Assembly: GCA_035373905.1 (NCBI GenBank)
Contig: DAOSOK010000028.1
Location: forward strand, 5,322 to 69,321
Length of the DNA stretch: 64,000 nt
Reading direction: 5' to 3'
From: Candidatus Ozemobacteraceae bacterium
GTDB lineage: Bacteria; Muiribacteriota; Ozemobacteria; Ozemobacterales; Ozemobacteraceae
A model generated the notes under the pieces. It saw only the letters and a program-made list of their open reading frames with translations, was not told where the DNA came from and did not search any database. The number at the start of each line of letters is the position of its first letter. Positions within the stretch are counted from its first letter, which is position 1. The translations under genes and the position numbers were made by a program. Shown here piece after piece: positions 25,739-34,087 of this stretch.

Positions 25739-26131
25739 ATGAAAGCACGCACCCTCGCCCTTACGGCATGGTGTCTCCCGTTCGCGCACGCATGGGGCGC
25801 AGAGCCGACGGCCGCTCCGGCCCTTCTGAAGCGCCCCCTGCCCGCGTCGGTAATCGGCTCCCTGGTACGCGCGAACCACGGCGGGGCGACCTTTTACGAA
25901 CAGGATTACGTGAGCGAGAGCGAGATCGCCGAGATCACCGACTGGCTGAACGCCCCCGACACGGCGACCGGCAGTTTCCGCATCGACCCGGCGAAAAACC
26001 GCGTCATTCTCGCCTGGCAGCGTGACGGTCAGCCCCTCACACCTGCCGATGGCCTCATCCAGCTCGTGGTCGAGTATGACCAGTTCGCCGGCCGCTTCTC
26101 CCACCGGAGCGACCGCATCGAGATCGAGTGA
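25739..26131 (+). CDS. Small exported protein resembling the end of a molybdopterin-binding (sulfite-oxidase fold) domain
   Basis: This 130-residue protein has a signal peptide ending near HAWGA. The mature part has VILAWQRDGQPLTPADG followed by IQLVVEYDQFAGRF and DRIEIE. That pattern resembles the C-terminal segment of the sulfite-oxidase-like molybdopterin-binding domain, in which a DG-x-PL-x-DG loop precedes a strand and a final RIEV. The upstream cofactor-binding part of that fold is missing, so it may be a stand-alone beta domain rather than an enzyme. It sits between tupA (3 nt) and the CHASE2-phosphatase gene, whose GTG start overlaps its stop, so it is cotranscribed. The family assignment is tentative. 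Confidence 0.55.
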   Translation: MKARTLALTAWCLPFAHAWGAEPTAAPALLKRPLPASVIGSLVRANHGGATFYEQDYVSESEIAEITDWLNAPDTATGSFRIDPAKNRVILAWQRDGQPLTPADGLIQLVVEYDQFAGRFSHRSDRIEIE

Positions 26132-28053
26132 ACTCCACCACGCCGACCCCGAACGGAAACGGGGAAGAGGTCACCTGGCCCCGGCTCGAGTCGCTTCTTG
26201 GGCGGAAGCGGCTGGTATCGTGGATCGCGGCGGCGGCGGCGGTCCTGCTCGTCGTTGCGGGCTTTCCCGATCTCGGAGCGGGATTTGACCGGGCTGCGCT
26301 GGATCTGGTCACGCGGCTCGCCACGCCCTGGCGGGCGCCGCATCCTGACCTGGTCATCGTCGGGATCGACACCGAGACCCTTGCCGCGATTCCAGATCGA
26401 TGGCCCTGGCCCCGAGACCGGTATGCGCGGCTCCTCACGGCCATCGGGGGGGCGGGACCGCGTGCGATCGTGTTCGACATCCTGCTGCAGCACCCCGAAC
26501 CGGCTGACGGCGGAGCCGGCGATCGCGTGCTGGCCGAGACGCTGCGCCGGCTGGGAAATGTCCATCTCATCTCGCTGCTTGAGCAGCAGGAGACCGAGTT
26601 CGAACGGCGGAAGCGGCATTTCCGCAGCGCTCCCCTCTTTCGGCAGGCCGCGGCAGGTGAAGGCTTCGTCTGGGCCTGGGTCGATCCGGACGGGATCGTT
26701 CGCTCCTTCGTTCTCCGCGACGAGCAGATGGAGCTGAACAGCTGTGCGTTGTCGATGGCCCGTCTCCTGGGCTCCGAACCAATCTCACTGCCCCAGCCCG
26801 ATGAGGAAGGCCGCTCCCGTGGCCTGATCGCCTTTGCCGGCCGCGGTGGCGTCGCCCCGACGCTCTCGGCGCTGGATTTCCTCGAAGGCCGCATCCCGGC
26901 CGGGGCGCTCGCCGGGAAAACGGTGTTCCTGGGCGTCACGGCGCCGATCCTCCATGATTTCCACCGCACCTGCCACGGACTGATGGCGGGAACGCGCCTG
27001 CTGTCCGCCTGCACCGACACGCTGGCGCAGCATCGCCTGATTCTCCGGCACGAGGGCCGCGGCTGGCGACTGGTGCTGGTCCTTCTCGGTTTCCTGGCCG
27101 GCGCCGGCCTCATCCGGGCCCGGCCAGCCCGTCCCTGGGTGGCCCTTGCCGCCGGCACCATCCTCGGCGGCCTCGGCTGGGCGGTCGTGCTGTTCGCCGC
27201 GGGCCATGCCCTGCCGCCGTTCCCTCTGCTGGCCGGGCTTCTGGTGGCCGGACTGTCCAGCATCGCCCTGTTGCGCCTCGTGCAGCTCCTCTCGCTGCAG
27301 ACCCTCCAGGCCGAAGCGGCAGCGGCAGGCCAGGTCCAGCGGCAGCTGTTTCCCCCACCCGTCTGGAATAGCGGCGAGTATATCAGTTTCGGCTGCTGCC
27401 AGCCGTGCAGCGCGGCTGGCGGGGATTACTTCGACGTAATCCCGGTCGGCGAAGAGGAGACCGTGTTTCTGGTCAACGACGTCGCCGGCCACGGGATTGG
27501 GGCGGCGATGGTCGCCTCGATGCTCAAGGCTGCAATTACCACGCTGCAGGACCGGGAATCGTTTTCCCTCGGCCAGGCGGTGGACCGGCTGAACGCGCTG
27601 CTGTTCCGGCTGTTCCACGGCCGGAAGATGGTGACCGGTGTCTTCTGCCGGCTCGAACACCGGACACACCGGCTCACCCTGATTTCGGCCGGGCATGTTG
27701 CAAGCATGATCGTCCGCGCCGGCGGCGCGGTTGAGGAGCTCGGAAAGCCCGGACTGCCCCTTGGTGTACGGGCAACCACGCGTGTCATACCGGTTGAAAT
27801 GGAATTTCTTCCCGGGGACACCCTGGTGTTGTATACTGATGGGGTGGTCGAGATGATCGACCGCCAGGGAACCCCGCTGGGCTACCCCGCCTGGAAGGAG
27901 CTGCTCGCAGCCCGGGCGCCTCTCGTTCCGGATACCGAGACGGTCGGGGAGCTTCTGGCGAAGGTGCGGGCGCACGGGCAGGGGCTCGAGGCGGGCGATG
28001 ACGTGACGCTGCTCCTGCTCCACCGGCAGGCGGCCCCTGCCGTGACCGTATGA
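26128..28053 (+). CDS. CHASE2-domain SpoIIE-type serine phosphatase
   Basis: The protein starts at GTG 26128, overlapping the previous stop. It has 641 residues: a membrane helix (about 30-48), an extracytoplasmic CHASE2 sensor (about 50-310, with DLVIVGIDTETLAAI and WPWPRDRYA), three membrane helices (about 312-388) and a cytoplasmic PP2C/SpoIIE phosphatase (about 400-641). The metal-binding residues are intact in GGDYFDV, VNDVAGHG, LYTDGVVE and GDDVTLL, so it should be active. Such proteins dephosphorylate STAS-domain anti-anti-sigma factors in partner-switching systems in response to an external cue. Genes for a FecR lipoprotein and pseudopilin-like proteins follow, so it may control an envelope assembly. 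Its partners are not seen here. Confidence 0.9.
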   Translation: MNSTTPTPNGNGEEVTWPRLESLLGRKRLVSWIAAAAAVLLVVAGFPDLGAGFDRAALDLVTRLATPWRAPHPDLVIVGIDTETLAAIPDRWPWPRDRYARLLTAIGGAGPRAIVFDILLQHPEPADGGAGDRVLAETLRRLGNVHLISLLEQQETEFERRKRHFRSAPLFRQAAAGEGFVWAWVDPDGIVRSFVLRDEQMELNSCALSMARLLGSEPISLPQPDEEGRSRGLIAFAGRGGVAPTLSALDFLEGRIPAGALAGKTVFLGVTAPILHDFHRTCHGLMAGTRLLSACTDTLAQHRLILRHEGRGWRLVLVLLGFLAGAGLIRARPARPWVALAAGTILGGLGWAVVLFAAGHALPPFPLLAGLLVAGLSSIALLRLVQLLSLQTLQAEAAAAGQVQRQLFPPPVWNSGEYISFGCCQPCSAAGGDYFDVIPVGEEETVFLVNDVAGHGIGAAMVASMLKAAITTLQDRESFSLGQAVDRLNALLFRLFHGRKMVTGVFCRLEHRTHRLTLISAGHVASMIVRAGGAVEELGKPGLPLGVRATTRVIPVEMEFLPGDTLVLYTDGVVEMIDRQGTPLGYPAWKELLAARAPLVPDTETVGELLAKVRAHGQGLEAGDDVTLLLLHRQAAPAVTV

Positions 28054-28081
28054 GAGAACGATGGAAAAACGGAGGATTGAG

Positions 28082-28759
28082 ATGTTCGGGCCAAAGTATA
28101 CACATAAGCATATATCGTTGTTTATATTGTCTAATCTGCATTCCGGCTTTCGTGCGATCCTTGCCGTCTGTTTTCTGGCCTCGATCCTGATTGCTGCGGG
28201 ATGTGGCGGAGGTGGCGGGACTTCCCCCGTTGCATCGCTGAAAGCGGTTCAGGGTAAGGTCGAAATCCGCCCTGTCGGCGCATCGACGTTCGCCGCCGCG
28301 GCTGCCGCTCAGCCGCTTGTCGCCGGCAGTGCCGTCCGGACGGGCGAGGACGGACAGGCCCAGATCCAGTATGCCGATGGAACCGACGTGGCCATCCAAC
28401 CCGAAACCTTTTATGAGATCAAGTCTCAGAACTCGCTCGGCCGTCAGGAGTCGGGTTCGGCGCGGTATCGCGTCACGCCCCAGAAGAGCTCCGTCGGCGT
28501 CGAGACGCCGCACGGCGTCACCGCCGTTCTGGGCACCGTGTTCCGCCTCGACGTCACGGCCCAGCAGACCGTGGTGACCCTGCAGGAAGGCAAGGTGCGG
28601 TTCACCGCCGCCGCCGGCGGTTCGGTCGATTTGGCGCCGGGCCAGCAGGTGACGGCTCCCGCGGGAGCCGCTCCGGGCAAGCCCGCCGAGCTCGATCCCT
28701 TCACGCTGGAATCCCTGTTCAACCCTGGCAGCAAAGCTCCCGCTATCAATCAGCGCTGA
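28082..28759 (+). CDS. FecR-domain lipoprotein
   Basis: From ATG 28082 (GGAGG 6 nt upstream; an earlier in-frame ATG at 28061 has a weaker site) the protein has 225 residues. A signal peptide ends in a lipobox around IAAGCGGGGG. The mature protein is a FecR-type beta domain: ASLKAVQGKVEIRP, AGSAVRTGEDGQAQIQYADGT and TPHGVTAVLGTVFRLDV. These give the repeated G-V/I-E and GT-x-F-x-V strands known from FecR proteins and secreted FecR-like structural proteins. Unlike classic FecR there is no anti-sigma region or sigma factor gene, so it is probably an envelope structural or sensor protein. It lies between the CHASE2 phosphatase and the pseudopilin genes in one tight operon. Confidence 0.83.
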   Translation: MFGPKYTHKHISLFILSNLHSGFRAILAVCFLASILIAAGCGGGGGTSPVASLKAVQGKVEIRPVGASTFAAAAAAQPLVAGSAVRTGEDGQAQIQYADGTDVAIQPETFYEIKSQNSLGRQESGSARYRVTPQKSSVGVETPHGVTAVLGTVFRLDVTAQQTVVTLQEGKVRFTAAAGGSVDLAPGQQVTAPAGAAPGKPAELDPFTLESLFNPGSKAPAINQR

Positions 28760-28776
28760 CACCCGGGAGGAAACGC

Positions 28777-30246
28777 ATGATCGCCTCCGGCCCGCACTCC
28801 CCCCGTCGCGGGGTGGCTCTTCCCATCGCGTTCCTGGCCCTGATTCTGGTCATCGGCATGGTCACCTCGATCTCGACGATGAACCAGGGGCTCAAGAGCC
28901 AGGTGTTCCATTCCAGCAACAATCAATGGTCGTTCCTGCTTGCCTATTCGGCCATGTCCAGACTCGTGGCAAAGATCCATGCCGGCGCCTGGGCACAGCG
29001 CCCCTTTGCCTCCGCGCCCTACCGGGAAACCGGGGTTCCGCTGCAAGGGGGGACGTATGACCTGTTCGTCGAGAACACTCCCGGCCACCCGTTTCAGGCC
29101 GACATCTACGTCAAAACCTCGCTGGCCGGCACATCGCGGCTGTATTTCTGGCGCATCACCTTCAACGACGATCTGCTCGACGTCTCGAATCGGATCATCG
29201 TTGAGTTTTTCAAGGCGGGTGAACCGGGCGATTTCCCTGCGACTGCAGGCCCTTCACGCTTCTCGAAGCTCGTCGATGATCTGCTGACCGAGCGGGCGGC
29301 GAACCAGAAAAAATCCGACGAGATGGCCGTGACGCTCGGCCCGGTGACGACCGTGAAACAGGCATTGGAGCAGCTCGGGGGCCGGCAGCCGCCTCCCTTT
29401 ACGAAGAGTTATCCATCAACCCCCGGCGACACCCTTTTCCCCAACAGGCCGGCGCCCACCTTCCCCGTCGTGGCTCCGCCCACCAACGGCGAGGTGCCCA
29501 CCAGCCCCGGTCCCGGTCCCTCGACTCCCCTTCCGGGCGCCCCATCTTTCCCGACGATGCCCACATCCCCCATTCCCACGGACGCTGCGATGTTCGATCT
29601 GAACAATCAGGTCAAGACGATCAAGGATACGGCGAAGCTCGCGAACGAGAAATACAACTCGGGGAAGGACGTTGCCGACCAGGGAACGGGAGGCAACTGG
29701 GCAGAAGCCAATCCGATCCTGAATGAAGCCGAGGAAGCGCGCTACAAGGCCATGGCCGGGATGAACGAGCTGGTGTCGCTAGCCAGCACCAACCTTCTGA
29801 ACGCCCCAAGTGCAGAGGCGGCACGCGCAACCGAAGAAATGGTCTCCTCCACGATGATCACGGCGTATCAGGACATCGTTTCTGGCGTTTCCCGTGCCTT
29901 CGAGGATTTCGGCAAGAGCAAGGAGATCACGGCAGGTCTGACGACATCGGCAGCCGCCCAGGAGCTCCTCGACGGTTGGGTCGGGACGCTGGAGGGACTC
30001 ACCAAGTCCCAGCAGGCCACGAACGAGCTGATGGACAAAATCGACACGTTTTCCAAGACCCCCGAGGTCGCCAAGGCTCAGGCAGATGCGGAAAAGGCTC
30101 TGCAGGACGTGGTGGATTCGGTGAAACAGGCCATCGAGGACGCCAAGGCGAAGCTCGCGGAGCTGAAAGCCAAGGAAGAGGCTGAAAAAAAAGCCAAAGA
30201 AGAGGCTGAAGCTGCCGCAAACGGCGGCTCGCAAGGGGGAAGCTGA
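28777..30246 (+). CDS. PilX/GspK-like pseudopilin-type protein with Pro-rich linker and long helical C-terminus
   Basis: The 489-residue protein starts RRG-VALPIAFLALILVIG, a prepilin-type N-terminus with the processing Gly but no Glu at position +5. This is a feature of GspK and PilX minor pilins, which sit at the tip of a pilus or pseudopilus. A globular region (about 40-190) is followed by a Pro/Thr/Ser-rich linker (about 205-270). The C-terminal 200 residues are predicted alpha-helical and rich in Ala, Lys and Glu, ending in a highly charged KAKEEAEKKAKEEAEAA stretch. A GGGAGG site precedes the ATG. It is followed 1 nt later by a second pseudopilin-like gene. The helical extension is not usual for GspK. 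Confidence 0.72.
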   Translation: MIASGPHSPRRGVALPIAFLALILVIGMVTSISTMNQGLKSQVFHSSNNQWSFLLAYSAMSRLVAKIHAGAWAQRPFASAPYRETGVPLQGGTYDLFVENTPGHPFQADIYVKTSLAGTSRLYFWRITFNDDLLDVSNRIIVEFFKAGEPGDFPATAGPSRFSKLVDDLLTERAANQKKSDEMAVTLGPVTTVKQALEQLGGRQPPPFTKSYPSTPGDTLFPNRPAPTFPVVAPPTNGEVPTSPGPGPSTPLPGAPSFPTMPTSPIPTDAAMFDLNNQVKTIKDTAKLANEKYNSGKDVADQGTGGNWAEANPILNEAEEARYKAMAGMNELVSLASTNLLNAPSAEAARATEEMVSSTMITAYQDIVSGVSRAFEDFGKSKEITAGLTTSAAAQELLDGWVGTLEGLTKSQQATNELMDKIDTFSKTPEVAKAQADAEKALQDVVDSVKQAIEDAKAKLAELKAKEEAEKKAKEEAEAAANGGSQGGS

Positions 30247-30247
30247 C

Positions 30248-30811
30248 GTGGTGAACGACATCTCTTCGGCTCTTCCTCGACGTGGTTCGCGGAACAGTGC
30301 CGGCGTGACGATGATCGAGCTGCTGGTCGCGATCGGCATCGTCGTGTCGGTCTCGACGATCGGCATGCGGTTCATGCAGTCGGTAGGCAAGTCGCAGAAG
30401 GCAATGTCGGCCCAGACCAACCTGCAGATGGAGGCCCGGCGCGTCTTCGACAAAGCCGTCGAGCAGATCCGGGAAGGAACGGAACTGGTCCGGCCATATA
30501 CCGGCGAGACGCTTTCCTACCTGATTTTCAAGGATATCGTGAACTGCACGACCATCCTGTATCTCGAGCCGAACAATCCTGCATCGGAGAAGCTGAACCG
30601 ACGCGTATTCAAGCTTCTTTCGTATCGCACGAACTATACCGGCACATATGATTCCCGGAACGAGAAGGTGCTTCTCGACTCGGTTCGCGGGATGACCTTC
30701 ACAAGTCTCTCGCCAAACAGTGTCCAGGTCAACGCAACCGTCCTCCATGAGCAAGACGAGTTCCAGTTTCTTGCTCATATCGGCCTGATGAACCTGGGAG
30801 GGCTCGAATGA
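30248..30811 (+). CDS. Type II/IV pseudopilin-like protein (N-methylation motif)
   Basis: The 187-residue protein begins at GTG 30248 (GTG 30251 is equally possible) and has a canonical prepilin cleavage and methylation motif, G-VTMIELLVAIGIVV, with Glu at +5. A single N-terminal helix is followed by a globular domain of about 130 residues. The length and position between the K-like and J-like genes suggest a minor pseudopilin of the GspH/I/J set. Its stop overlaps the start of the next pseudopilin gene (ATGA). No prepilin peptidase, assembly ATPase or secretin gene is in the window, so these proteins must use machinery encoded elsewhere. Confidence 0.78.
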   Translation: MVNDISSALPRRGSRNSAGVTMIELLVAIGIVVSVSTIGMRFMQSVGKSQKAMSAQTNLQMEARRVFDKAVEQIREGTELVRPYTGETLSYLIFKDIVNCTTILYLEPNNPASEKLNRRVFKLLSYRTNYTGTYDSRNEKVLLDSVRGMTFTSLSPNSVQVNATVLHEQDEFQFLAHIGLMNLGGLE

Positions 30812-32214
30812 AGCGTCTGCCCCGCCACGCCGTGACCCTCGTCGAGATTCTGGTCGGTCTCGGGATCCTGGCCGTGATCGGAACCATGCTGGTTTCCACG
30901 CTGCGTTCCGGCCGGAAGGAGATCCAGTTCTCTTCAGATCATCTGAACGCGATCATTCTCTCGCAGAAAGTATTCGAGGATCTGATCGAGGAGATGGCGA
31001 TGAACCCCTACGGTCTCGAAACTCTTGGCGTGGAGGGCACGTCGCCCGTTCCCCAGGAGATCACAGACGGGCGCTCGGTGTTCTTCTCCTATATCGAGGA
31101 TCGCAGGGAGCCCTGGGGCTTCATCGACCCGGTCGCCGACGGTTCTATAGGACCTCAGATGAAACCGCTCTATGACGACATCAAAAAGTTCAAGTTCGGC
31201 CTGTCGGGAAACAGGATCGCCCCACCGGGAAACGGCGAAGACAGCAACCTCGTCATGTGCAGGCTGGGCTTCTCCTGGCAGACCCAGACGGGAAAGGGCG
31301 AGTTCGAATCGACCTGCCAGCTGTTTTCCCCGGCCGAGGAAAAGAAAGCCGATCTGGCCGCTGCCGTCGACGAGCCGGCGCTCGACGCCCGCATTCCCGC
31401 CGAGGTGTATAGCCGGCCGGGCAAGACGATTCCGGAACTGGCGACGGAGATCGGGGAAAACGTCGAGACGATCCGGGCGCTCGGCCGAATCGCCCTCCTG
31501 ACGCAGGATTTCGTCGACTCCGAGGGGTTCCGGCGCCAGAAGGAGAAGATCGCCGAAGCAAAGCAGCGGCTGAGCCTGACACCCGCCACGAGCCTGGACA
31601 CCCAGTATGAATACCGGCTCACCCTCGCGCGCCTTTGGTATGATCTTGCCAAGCGGTGTTTCCAGGTCGTCGCGTATCTGGTGCCCGCCTTCAACGAGTT
31701 GAAGCAGCAGGGCCGTTTCACGGCCGGGACGGGAAGCGGCTTCGATCCGATGGCGCTTCAGGGCCAGCTGCAATCGTATCGGATCATCTACGAGCATTTC
31801 GCGGGCAGCCTGATCCAGTCGCGTTACTATTATTACAGCCTGCTCGAAAGCGATCTGAGCCAGTACAAAGGGGGCAAACGCCAGCTTCAGACGCTACAGA
31901 AGCTGATGGACATTTATCGGGTCGTCGCCATCCTGCCCACGCGGCCGCAAGGCGCCCAGGAATACCGGAGTTTCCTGGAGCGGATGAAAACGCTGGGCCG
32001 GGGCCGCAATCCTTTTCTCGTGCGGCTTGTGGACCAGGAACTGGTGTTCGTGCAGTCCCCCTCGCAGTGGTATGACCGGCTCCCCAACCTGAAACGGATT
32101 GCCGCCATCCTCCAGGATCAGATTCCCGGCATTCTCGGATTCATCCGCGAAAAAAGCAATGCCGCCGTCACCGGCAATTCTCCGGCCAGTTCGACCGCAT
32201 CCACCGGGAGCTGA
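30808..32214 (+). CDS. Pseudopilin-like protein with long C-terminal extension
   Basis: The 468-residue protein has a prepilin-type N-terminus, A-VTLVEILVGLGILAV, with Glu at +5 but Ala instead of Gly before the cut site, which prepilin peptidases process less well. The first 180 residues resemble GspJ-like minor pseudopilins, with the segment FFSYIEDRREPWGFIDP. The remaining 290 residues are predicted helical and have no family I recognise, including a Tyr-rich stretch (SRYYYYSLLES) and a low-complexity Ser/Thr tail. GGGAGG lies before the ATG inside the previous gene. It is the last gene of the phosphatase-FecR-pseudopilin run and about three times the usual length. Confidence 0.7.
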   Translation: MKRLPRHAVTLVEILVGLGILAVIGTMLVSTLRSGRKEIQFSSDHLNAIILSQKVFEDLIEEMAMNPYGLETLGVEGTSPVPQEITDGRSVFFSYIEDRREPWGFIDPVADGSIGPQMKPLYDDIKKFKFGLSGNRIAPPGNGEDSNLVMCRLGFSWQTQTGKGEFESTCQLFSPAEEKKADLAAAVDEPALDARIPAEVYSRPGKTIPELATEIGENVETIRALGRIALLTQDFVDSEGFRRQKEKIAEAKQRLSLTPATSLDTQYEYRLTLARLWYDLAKRCFQVVAYLVPAFNELKQQGRFTAGTGSGFDPMALQGQLQSYRIIYEHFAGSLIQSRYYYYSLLESDLSQYKGGKRQLQTLQKLMDIYRVVAILPTRPQGAQEYRSFLERMKTLGRGRNPFLVRLVDQELVFVQSPSQWYDRLPNLKRIAAILQDQIPGILGFIREKSNAAVTGNSPASSTASTGS

Positions 32215-32283
32215 CCGGCTTCACCCCACGATCACATCCCTCGGAGGCTCCCATTTGTCTGAGATGGTTCGGGGGACATCGGC

Positions 32284-33783
32284 TCATGAGGCTTCGGGCT
32301 TCTTGCCTCCGTGGTGGGCGCCGGCTTCGATCCAGTTGCGGGAGAGGATCAGGCCGACCGGTGAGATGCAGGCGATGACGCCGTAGATCAGCCACATCGT
32401 GCTCGAATCGTGGATGACGAGCAGTTTCATCCATTCATTCAACGGCGCCTCGGCCCAGCTGCCGAGGAAAAAGGTGCCGATCGACTGCGGAATGCCGAAG
32501 AAGCTGTAGATGCCGTTCATGTCGGGCGGAGCCGGCACGAACCAGCTCAGCATGAATCCGGAGTATAGGCCGGTGGTGAACTTCGCCAGGAACCAGGGGA
32601 TGCCGGCCAGGCCCATGTAAGCGCCGACTTTTCCCTCGGGCGCAAGATCCGCGACATATTCCAGGAACCGCGACGACCACAGCGCCTCGCCAAGCGAGAA
32701 TAGAAGCACGTAGAGAATGAGCATGGTCAGGTCGGGGCCGGGCACGAGAATGAACGTCGTGGCGGCAGACACGGCCGAGCCGATGATCATCATCGTGATG
32801 ACGCTGACCTCGCGGGTGAGCGCGGCGATGAGCGGCACGAAGATGACGATGATCGTCGGGTTGAGCGCGTTGATCCATTCGAACTTGGCGCCGACCTCGG
32901 TCGGGAAACAGCGGAACACGTAGTCGGGCATCGTCAGGAACTGGTGCGCAAACAGCGTCCGAACCGGCAGGAGAATGAAAATGAAGAACATGAACCTGGC
33001 GTCGAGGAAGGGAAGCTCCATCAGCTTGTCCTTCCAGGTCTTCGGCGCCTCGTCGGCGGCCGGCTTCGGCGGCTCGGCCTTCGCGTTCGGATCCCGCCAG
33101 CGACACTGTTCGTCGACCGAGCGGGTGAACATGGCCAGGTGCGCCAGGGTGACGAGGCCGGTGATGGTCACGCAGACCCAGAACACGCCGTCGATCCCCC
33201 AGCCGAGGCCGTTGAGACCGCCGAGGAAATGCTCGTCGGTGCGCACGAACGGCGAGATGAACCCTTCGGCCATGATGCCGAGGTTCATGATCGCATAGAG
33301 CAAACTATACCCGATCGTCGCCGTGCGCGGGTCGGTGTATTCCTTCGTTCCAGCATACAGCGCCGGCTGCAGCACGCCGGAGCCGAACGCCATCAGCAGC
33401 AACCCCAGCCAGGCGAGGCTCCATCCCGCGTAGGACTCGCCGCCGTACGGCGCGATGACCGTGAACACACGACCGGCCAGCAGCATCAGCAGCGAAAGCG
33501 TCAGGGCGTTGCGCACCCCGAGCCTGTCGGAGATGAAACCGCCGCCGAACATGAACAGCGTAACCAGCCCGGTGAAAGCCGAGACGCTGATCCCGACCAT
33601 GGCATCCGGCATGCCGAGGCGGGTGCCGAGGAAGCGCGTCAGCAGGGTCAGAATGCCGAAATACGCGATCCCGTCGGCGAAGTTCACCAGGTTGACGAGC
33701 CAGAACACCTTCGATGCCCCGAAGAGAATCTTCAGGGACTCCATCAAGGTCAGTTTTTCATTGTCATTCGCAGTCGCTTCCAT
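32284..33783 (-). CDS. MFS transporter, 12 or more membrane helices
   Basis: This 499-residue integral membrane protein is of the major facilitator type. The N-terminal half has FADGIAYFGILTLLTRFLG and the loop GGGFISDRLGVRNALTLS, the helix 2-3 signature (D-R-x-G). The family resembles the proton-dependent oligopeptide/unclassified MFS group: a long cytoplasmic loop of about 40 residues joins the two halves, and an additional loop near the C-terminus (PPDMNGIYSFFG) is present. ATG 33783 has a GGAGAG site upstream; the frame extends further without similarity. It is convergent with the pseudopilin operon and stands alone. The substrate cannot be inferred. Confidence 0.82.
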   Translation of the reverse strand: MEATANDNEKLTLMESLKILFGASKVFWLVNLVNFADGIAYFGILTLLTRFLGTRLGMPDAMVGISVSAFTGLVTLFMFGGGFISDRLGVRNALTLSLLMLLAGRVFTVIAPYGGESYAGWSLAWLGLLLMAFGSGVLQPALYAGTKEYTDPRTATIGYSLLYAIMNLGIMAEGFISPFVRTDEHFLGGLNGLGWGIDGVFWVCVTITGLVTLAHLAMFTRSVDEQCRWRDPNAKAEPPKPAADEAPKTWKDKLMELPFLDARFMFFIFILLPVRTLFAHQFLTMPDYVFRCFPTEVGAKFEWINALNPTIIVIFVPLIAALTREVSVITMMIIGSAVSAATTFILVPGPDLTMLILYVLLFSLGEALWSSRFLEYVADLAPEGKVGAYMGLAGIPWFLAKFTTGLYSGFMLSWFVPAPPDMNGIYSFFGIPQSIGTFFLGSWAEAPLNEWMKLLVIHDSSTMWLIYGVIACISPVGLILSRNWIEAGAHHGGKKPEAS

Positions 33784-34087
33784 CCGTCTCTCCGTTCTCT
33801 GATTCGATGCGCGGCAGCGTCGTCTCGGGCGGCGCCCCTCACAAACTGTCCGCGAAAGTTTACTCCAATTCCCCCGATTTGTCTTGCACCGTCTGTCGTT
33901 CACCGGGGCAAGACCATCCGTTGCCAACCCTCTGAGCCACGACGCACGGCGAGTTCACCGCAGGCGCAGAGTCTGGTTTTCATCTGCCCTGCACCTGCGT
34001 CATCTGCGCATTGGTTCCGTCAGCTTCCGGCCGAAATTTCTCGGCGCGCATTGACACCGCACCCTACGGCATGGTTCCCTTCGGCGC
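33784..34087. other. Intergenic stretch, no gene seen
   Basis: About 300 bases lie between divergent transporter genes. I see no coding frame and no clear promoter. A short repetitive piece (GCACCTGCGTCATCTGCGC) lies near 33990. Confidence 0.5.
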
